A stretch of 64,000 bases of DNA from Eleusine coracana subsp. coracana (taxonomy: Eukaryota > Streptophyta > Magnoliopsida > Poales > Poaceae), in contig CM064422.1 in NCBI GenBank assembly GCA_032690845.1, positions 2,232,001 through 2,296,000 of the forward strand. Direction: 5' to 3'. Of this stretch, positions 57,401 through 64,000 are shown piece by piece (positions within the stretch are counted from its first letter, which is position 1; each line of letters begins with the position of its first letter). Under the pieces are notes generated by a model. That model had not been told where the DNA came from. It worked only from the letters and a program-made list of their open reading frames with translations, and ran no database searches. Made by a program: the position numbers and the translations under genes.

Positions 57401-57746
57401 GCATCTCCAAAAGCTCTCCAAAAATTTGATCTCAAAAGAGTGTTTTTAGGAGTAGCCCAAAAATTATTAGGGAGAAGCTTGTCTCCTCCAATAGTTCTTC
57501 CTAAAAATAGACCAAGAAAACATTTGATTGGGCCACATCAGCATCTGTGACCACAATAACTTAATTTCTTTCTAAATACAAGTATTGGGGTCCCTAATTT
57601 TTCTCTTATTTCTAGCTACAAATGGGGAGAATTTAGGGAGAGAATAAATCTGTGAGTTATTTAGGGGAGCTGTTAGAGATGGTTTTTTAGACTAAACTCC
57701 CATTAATTTGATTTAGGGAGAGTTTTTGGGGAGCTTTTGGAGATGC
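57401..57746. mobile_element. MITE with GCATCTCCAAAAGCTC ends
   Basis: 346 bp with terminal inverted repeats GCATCTCCAAAAGCTCTCCA (left) and GCATCTCCAAAAGCTCCCCA (reverse complement of right). These ends are common in grass MITEs. The superfamily is not certain because no clean target duplication is visible. Confidence 0.7.
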
Positions 57747-57819
57747 TTTGCTCATGAACGCATTTATCAATGAACACAATTATAGAAATTTTTTAGTGGA
57801 CACTTATTAAAATATGTTT

Positions 57820-58412
57820 TTTTTCTTTACGTAGAGGAGAGAGAGATGGATTTAAAAATGACCATATTATCCTTGTAGTCACCTTTTGCACATCCGACCA
57901 TGTAATTACATGTTTTTGGTACTTATATTTCTAAGAATTAGTAATATTTTTCGTAAGAAAAATTATTTTTTCATAAGTATTATATCTTTGAAATATAAGT
58001 AACAACATTTTAAAAATATTTTCTGAAAATTATGTTTGATAAAATGATGTTTCAAATATAATTATTAATGCTTGTGAAAAATAATCAACTTTTAATGTTT
58101 CTTAGAAATATAATTAACAAAGAAATATATTTACGTGGTTGGATGTGCTAAATTTGGATGAAGGACAATATGATCATTAATAGAGTTCACTCTCCTCTAT
58201 GTAAAATAAACTAATACATCTTGTTATGTAGGATATTTTTGAAATATGATTAATAAATATTTGTGAATTAATACATCTTATAATACTGTTTGATAATACT
58301 TGACATATATAATTAATAAAAAATTCATTATGTGGTTAGATGTGCTAAAACTATTGTGAGGATATTTTTGGCCATTTGTAAAATCTTCTCTCTCTCCTCT
58401 ACCCAAGAAAAA
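57820..58412. mobile_element. MITE with about 95-bp inverted ends
   Basis: Left end GTAGAGGAGAGAGAGA followed by a stretch containing GCACATC(C/T)(G/A)ACCA; the reverse complement of the right end begins GGGTAGAGGAGAGAGAGA and has the same inner motif. A further internal copy of the arm lies at about 58125-58205, so the element has a duplicated right end or two nested copies. AT-rich, no coding. Confidence 0.55.
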
Positions 58413-58563
58413 TCATATTCTAATTATTACAGTGCTTCTTAACTAACTACCACAACTAAAGAGTGTCTTCTAGCAAATGCATACTTGAGTAATATCCTAT
58501 AGCAAAGAGCACAAAATGATGTCCACGAGCAAATTGGGACTTCTTAGGAAGTACATGAAGGGC

Positions 58564-58566
<3 letters not shown>

Positions 58567-58625
<59 letters not shown>
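58567..58625. repeat. (TC)n microsatellite
   Basis: About 29 perfect TC units, 20 bp before the 114-bp tandem repeat. Confidence 0.95.
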
Positions 58626-58626
<1 letters not shown>

Positions 58627-58645
58627 TGAGAAGAAAAGAAGTTGC

Positions 58646-58987
58646 GTTGAGCTAATCACTGAGATGTAAATGCTATTGATGATAAGTACTGTGACTATTG
58701 AGGTGTGCCATCCTTAAATTCGGTTCCTTTCGCAGCTCCAAAAGCAGCTATACATATTAGTTGAGCTAATCACTGAGATGTAAATGCTATTGATGATAAG
58801 TACTGTGACTATTGAGGTGTGCCATCCTTAAATTCGGTTCCTTTCGCAGCTCCAAAAGCAGCTATACATATTAGTTGAGCTAATCACTGAGATGTAAATG
58901 ATATTGATGATAAGTACTGTGACTATTGAGGTGTGCCATCCTTAAATTCGGTTCCTTTCGCAGCTCCAAAAGCAGCTATACATATTA
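58646..58987 (+). repeat. 114-bp tandem repeat, three copies
   Basis: Three adjacent units of 114 bp start at 58646, 58760 and 58874 with GTTGAGCTAATCACTGAGAT and end with CTATACATATTA. They differ by perhaps one base (C to A in the third copy), so the array is very young. No frame runs through it. Confidence 0.95.
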
Positions 58988-61528
58988 GTGTGCCATGACC
59001 ATGGATTGCAATTCAAAATTATAACTTAAAGGTAAAACTATAAGTGGAGGTCCGCAAAAAGGCTATTGGTAAACATAGCATTAAGAAATTAGGAAGATAA
59101 AGAGATTTGACATTGTTTTTTCTGCAAATGGATATAAATAAGTACTTTTATTTGGTGCTTAGGGATGATGGCCGACTTTTCTGGTGGTTAGTCTTGATCA
59201 AATGCAAGTACAAGCACAATGATGCATCTAATTCTAAACCAGTTAATAATTACCAACTTGGAATTGTATATGATTTGGGCAGGTGCATGCTTGTACTAAC
59301 TACCCTATTACCCGAGGCCTAGAGGTCCTTGAAACCTTCAATAGATGCCAATATAAAAGCACTATCTAATGATCATCACCACTGCCCTTGCGTAATAAGC
59401 TATTACATGTGCATAAATAAAACAAAAGGGAAGAGACAAATGCTAGTGTCACCTCGATAGAAAATAAAAAAGGTTCGTTATATAGGTACAAGTGAATTCC
59501 TTTTGACCTTTGCTTTAAGCCAAGATTAGGGGCCACAGGGCTCATCCTTAGAGGCTTGCAAGAAGTGACATACTTAGAACCATGGATTTGTATTTCATGT
59601 CTTGGCTTACTATTACATACATGCAGCTGCTTTCACTTCTCCTTTTTGGTAATGTGTGGTTCTAAAGTTTGCAGAGTATAGTACCAGAATAGGTTTTTTA
59701 GCTTGGTTCCAAAACAAGAATACGTTTTTTAGGTTTTCTATCTTTTTCAACTTGTAGTAGCATTTTAGCAGCCTGCATGCCCTAACAAAATAGCAGTAGT
59801 AATCAAGTTACTGAGTGTTGTTCATCTTGGATGTACATTGGATTGTTCAGCTTTTGGGAGGGTTAAAGTAGCTCATAAGATGCTGGCATAGCAGCCATGC
59901 TTAACATCACGACTGAAAAATAATCTTCTCAGTGCATACAACAACTTACCACAACCATGTATAACTATACCAATCATAACAAAAGACAATAAGAGATATG
60001 CAAGATGTCATATACATTCTTAAGGGAGGTTAGTGATTAAGTGGCCAGTAGTGGACTGGCCCAAAGAGTTGACGTCAGCTATTTTCTTGTTGCATATGCA
60101 AACAAGATTTTATATTTTAATAGAAAACAAAAGATCAAAAAGCTTTTGGGCAACAGCTCATACGAAAACTTATAATATGAGTGGATAGGAAGTGGATCCA
60201 CTCATGATTGGCTCACTGTTGCATGAAAAAAAAAGGAAATTTTGTGCAATTCATGGAAACTGTTTGTGAACCGGTCGTCAACAAAAATATCAGTGCTACT
60301 TTTCAACGAAAAGCAGAGGAAAAGAGACAAGAAAGAACACCAGACAAGTGGTTGATATGTACAAAATATTCTAGCAACTGATAATACCGTGGACTGGTTT
60401 GGGTTTCTAGGTGCTAATTACTTTGCACGGTCTAGTACTATAATTATTTCACAACCTAACTATTATTAACCCAACAATACATATATATGTGGTGCAAAGC
60501 ACTTGCTTGGGCCCAACAGTCGTAGCTCAACGGCTTCTAGGCCACGAGTTTACGGTTTTTTTGTGGTTTTCTTTAAATTTAGTGGTGCACTATAAGCCAT
60601 TCCCTTCAAAAAGAGTTATGTAAGCTCTTGTGTGTTGACTTTAATAGCTGCACCATTCGTACTGCTCAAGGCCCCTCTTGCCATCTAGTGGTTCCTTCAA
60701 TCTTCATCGCTTTGACCTTCTAGTTGGGCAAAACATGCTGACTTTATTTCTTCTTCATAAATAAGTTTTTGACTTTCTGAACAAGCAACATGCTTATTAT
60801 TGGGAAATCAGGAAACCTCAGAGGACATTGTGCAATGGAATTATTATTAGCGATACATCGAATCGGTTGTCCATGGCCAATATGTTGAACAAGGAATCTA
60901 TTCAAAGAAACAAAACAAAACAAAACAAAAGGTATTTTGGTTATAGGTACATTCGTTCTGTCAGACGATTCCAGCAAAGCTGTACTTTGGTTGACCTTTT
61001 GGAGGAAGAGGCGCTAGAGCTACTAGCAAGTAGCAACTGATTATCTTGCTTAACGACCGTTAATACGTAGTACACTGTTCAACAGTCCGGCCGGCAGCAT
61101 TGAAGAAGATAACACGTTGCTAGCGAGATCATGCTTAACCATTGGTTGATAGGCATAATTTGTACTAGTTGACTTTGTGCAACTGGTTGTCTGAATACAA
61201 GGAGAGCAGGGCCCCTGATGTCTGAATCTGATGGCATGCAATTAAGCAAAACCCTCTCTTAAATAATCACATCAGATCATGCGCGAGAATTCTTCCATAC
61301 CCACCCATTCAAAGTATATGCAGTATTGAGGGTTCATTTAAGAAGAAAAGGCAGAGGAGAGCATATATATAGTCCTAGACTATTGTCAGTGCGCGGCGAG
61401 CGAGATTCTTGATAACACAACTCAAAGGCGACCATGAAAAGTCCATATTACGATAATGGCTAGAAAATATTCACCCCGCATCTCGTAGGAAAATCGATCA
61501 TTTTCTGGTCATGAAAATTCACATAGTT

Positions 61529-61533
<5 letters not shown>
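58988..61533. other. Intergenic AT-rich DNA
   Basis: No gene, RNA gene or defined transposon recognised. Open frames are short and lack domains. Confidence 0.45.

Positions 61534-61584
<51 letters not shown>
61534..61584. repeat. (TC)n microsatellite
   Basis: About 25 perfect TC units, 320 bp beyond the stop codon of the isopentenyltransferase gene. Confidence 0.95.
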
Positions 61585-61589
<5 letters not shown>

Positions 61590-61903
61590 GTAACAGTGGA
61601 ACAAAAATTCAAAAGTCGGCTCTCGCTATACCTCAGTGATCGCTCGGTCGATCATCTTGCTTGTACAAAAATACTGAAAAAATTGGAGGGAAAATAGTAG
61701 TGCCCCAAGAACAGAGTCAACTATACGACCAGGCGTGATTGCTTGATTAGTCTGCCGGGTCATCGAGTGCTTGACCGCAGCAGAGCATTCGGCTGTCCAC
61801 GTGCTAGCTCCTGGTCGACCGCGACGCCAATGGCGCCTAGCTAGCTACTAGTCCGTGGCAGCATCAACTTCATGATGTGTTCAGTCCATGTAACCGTATG
61901 CCT

Positions 61904-62944
61904 TTAGACGGCCGCTGCTGCTACCGCGGCGGCCGTGGAGAAGACGGAGCTGCTACTGCAGCTATATTCGTATCCCGCCTGGTGGTCCTGCAGCAGAAAG
62001 GCCCTGACGGCGTCAATGGACGGCGCGGCGACGAGCCTCTGCCACGCGTCGTCGGCGTCGCGTCCGCTCCTCACGAACGCCTCGGTGGCGTCGACGCGTC
62101 GCACGCGCCACATCCTCGCGAGCCGCTGGATCTTCCCGCGCTGGCGGCACGCGAGCCGGAACGTGTTCTCCTTGATCTCCTCCACGGCCTCCGCCAGCAA
62201 CCGGTCGCGCTCGTCTTCCTCAACCCCGTCGAGCCCGCGCGAGCGCAGGTAGGCGTCGAGCTCGGGCACGCCGATGGCGCGCCACACGCCGGCGGAGTAG
62301 TCGGTGCGGCGCGGGTCGAAGGCCGCGGCGACCTCGGCGACGAGCCCGCGGCGGAGCATCTCGTCGACGCGGCGCGCCACGAAGTCACGCAGCACGGGGA
62401 GCCCCGCGTCCACCCACAGGAAGCAGCACGCGTACCGCTCCCTGAACTCGCCGCCTCCGTCGACGAGCTCCTCCACGTACGAGTTGGAGCCCCCCGCGAC
62501 GATGGGCACGCGGCCGCGCGCGGCGATGGAGGCGGCGGCGCGGCCGGCCTCGCGGCGGAAGTCGGCGGTGGTGAAGTCGGCGTCGGGGTGCGGGACGACG
62601 CCGAGGAGGTGGTGCGGCACGCCGAGGCAGTCGGCCGGGCCCACCTTGTTGGTGGCCACGTCGAGGCCCGCGTACACCTGCATCTTGTCGGAGTTTATCA
62701 CCTCGCCGCCGAAACGGAGGGCGAGGTCGATGGCGAGGCGCGACTTGCCGGTGCCCGTCGCGCCGAGGACGACGACGGCCTTGTGCTTGGGCGGGGACGC
62801 CACGCGGCGGGCCGCGATAGGCGGCGGAGGAGACACTACTGGGTCCGGGAGGGTGATCATCGCCGGTGGCAGCGGCATCTTGAGACGCGGGAACGCCACC
62901 GGAGCGGCGGCCATCGAGGCGGCGGGCGCCATGGGCAGTGGCAT
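61904..62944 (-). CDS. IPT: Adenylate isopentenyltransferase (cytokinin synthesis)
   Basis: Transfers the isopentenyl group of DMAPP to N6 of ATP/ADP, the first step of cytokinin production, usually in plastids. Single exon, 346 aa; ATG 62944, TAA 61904-61906. The N-terminal 50 residues are Ala/Pro/Ser-rich with few acids and may be a plastid transit peptide; internal Met codons at 5, 11 and 23 are other possible starts. P-loop GATGTGKS at 61-68, then EVINSDKMQVYAGLDVATNK at 81-100, GVPHHLLG at 108-115 and PIVAGGSNSYVEEL further on, all typical of plant ATP/ADP IPTs rather than tRNA-IPTs, which are longer and have many introns. GC-rich, as usual for grass IPTs. A TATA box lies 140 bp upstream. 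No lesions seen. The paralogue number cannot be told by eye. Confidence 0.95.
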   Translation of the reverse strand: MPLPMAPAASMAAAPVAFPRLKMPLPPAMITLPDPVVSPPPPIAARRVASPPKHKAVVVLGATGTGKSRLAIDLALRFGGEVINSDKMQVYAGLDVATNKVGPADCLGVPHHLLGVVPHPDADFTTADFRREAGRAAASIAARGRVPIVAGGSNSYVEELVDGGGEFRERYACCFLWVDAGLPVLRDFVARRVDEMLRRGLVAEVAAAFDPRRTDYSAGVWRAIGVPELDAYLRSRGLDGVEEDERDRLLAEAVEEIKENTFRLACRQRGKIQRLARMWRVRRVDATEAFVRSGRDADDAWQRLVAAPSIDAVRAFLLQDHQAGYEYSCSSSSVFSTAAAVAAAAV

Positions 62945-63085
62945 GATAGAGCTAGCTGCTTTGCGATCGCTCGCTTATTACAGGTCAGCAGCAAGTCCAG
63001 TGCTTTGGACGGTGGGTTGTTCTTGCTTCACTCGATAGCTAGCTTGGTGGTGCTTGGGGGCGTGTAGGAGCAGAGGAAGGCGGGG

Positions 63086-63093
63086 TATTTATA
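63086..63093 (-). promoter_or_regulatory. TATA box of the isopentenyltransferase gene
   Basis: TATAAATA on the - strand, 142 bp upstream of the ATG at 62944, in a GC-rich leader. Distance suits a 5' UTR of about 110 bp. Confidence 0.75.
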
Positions 63094-64000
63094 GGGGTGG
63101 GGAGTTCAAGTCGAGGTGATCTTGACGACTTGTTTAAGCTCGGTTTGCTGTGGATTGATGGCTGGATGCGGCGAATGGAATGCTGGTGGTGGTGGCCACA
63201 CTCTGCCCTGCCCCGCCCTGGTGGGGATCGACGAAGAGATACAAAGCCAACAGGTGCTGCGGCACAGGACGAAACACAGTTGATGATCAACTTGCGGATC
63301 GACCTGCTGCTACTAGAACATTCAGAAGCTCGATCGCGAACTGGATGGAACATGAGTTGTTTCGCAAGGCTCAGTCAGTGCGCGCGGTACCGGTACGGCG
63401 TCATCATCAGCTTCAGTCGTTACCTCTCCGGTTACTTTTCGGCGGATCAGGGCGTGTTATTACAATGACGGCGCGCGCGGTTGATGACCGCGGATAGATA
63501 GATATCATAGAAATCATGCCGCGACACGAGGACCAGTGTTGGTGCCTTAATAATTGGGTTTAGATTACACGAGAATTGACCCCCATTAGTACCCTAGCTA
63601 TCGGGATGAAATCATGCGTCGCCGCGTTCTGGACCGCCGTCTGGTCGCTTTCTTCACGTACTGATCGTCATCCATCCACTTTGGTTCATTCCTCGACTTG
63701 CTATGATTTCCCTCAAGGAAGCGGCGCGGTGCTGGTCTCTGTCTAGACTGTCACGCACAAGATAACAGAACAGAAAAAAGAATACTATGTGTGGTTTCAG
63801 TTCACGGCTTGGCAATTGGCATACCATGGAATGGAAGTACCTGTCTGTACAAGCGGAGTACGTACGGTACGGACACGCGCCTGAGTTGCTGATCCGGCCA
63901 ACTTGTTGTCAAGACGGGCGCCACGCCAACCGCACCAAGCAAAACGTGCAAGAATCGTCCAGATGAGCGTGTGGTGAGGCCAGCGGGAGGTGCAGCCCGT
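63094..64000. other. Upstream region of the isopentenyltransferase gene
   Basis: Presumed promoter DNA to the window edge. Open frames at 63039-63497 on both strands have no domains and are not called genes. No further element recognised. Confidence 0.45.

Noticed and set aside
58646..58987. CRISPR-like direct repeat array
   Set aside because: Three head-to-tail 114-bp units without spacers in a plant nuclear genome; an ordinary tandem duplication.
61877..63067. 396-residue open frame on the + strand
   Set aside because: It is the antisense of the intronless isopentenyltransferase gene. High third-position GC leaves the opposite strand free of stops; the peptide has no domain and is low in complexity.

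Overview
This window is nuclear DNA from a grass (Poaceae). The evidence is intron-split plant genes with GT-AG junctions, GC-rich first exons beside AT-rich introns, an intron-containing plant elongator tRNA-Met, Stowaway, Helitron and Mutator-like elements, and a 12 kb Sirevirus-type Copia retrotransposon. The species cannot be named from the sequence. Exons were placed by hand from open frame, splice signals and phase; nothing was aligned by computer. || Layout. 1-852: 3' end of an unrecognised gene (+). 1420-2555: two-exon short-chain dehydrogenase (-). 3859-9088: complete Mutator-like element (MULE) with a perfect 9-bp target duplication; its transposase carries a frameshift and a nonsense codon. 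9581-15498: mitochondrial Rho GTPase MIRO (+), 14 exons, 647 aa, with a Helitron and a Stowaway MITE nested in intron 11. 17929-21895: ten-exon gene of unknown function (-) that looks disabled. 22540-23090: diverged copy of the MIRO 3' flank, next to a 48-codon small ORF. 24492-26074: 5'-truncated LINE with a 13-bp target duplication. 26-34 kb: repeat-rich DNA with two probable solo LTRs and degraded coding relics. 34246-46340: complete Sirevirus-like element (-) with 1.47 kb LTRs, a 5-bp target duplication, primer-binding site and polypurine tract; gag, pol and a third ORF are broken by in-frame stops but the RT-RNase H part is open. 47516-52509: four-exon Nudix hydrolase (+), 182 aa, with a 1.03 kb MULE-like element in intron 2. 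53280-53368: tRNA-Met(CAT) (-). 53-61 kb: MITEs, a threefold 114-bp tandem repeat, microsatellites and one possible gene relic. 61904-62944: intronless adenylate isopentenyltransferase (-), a cytokinin biosynthesis enzyme. || The host genes are unrelated housekeeping or hormone genes (mitochondrial dynamics, nucleotide-diphosphate hydrolysis, cytokinin synthesis, SDR metabolism, translation) and form no cluster or operon. I did not find a new multi-gene system. The most informative signals are the apparent reciprocal decay of a duplicated MIRO/small-ORF neighbourhood, the palindrome array in the Sirevirus LTRs with its third ORF, the near-intact MULE 0.5 kb upstream of MIRO, and the unknown ten-exon gene carrying a nonsense codon.
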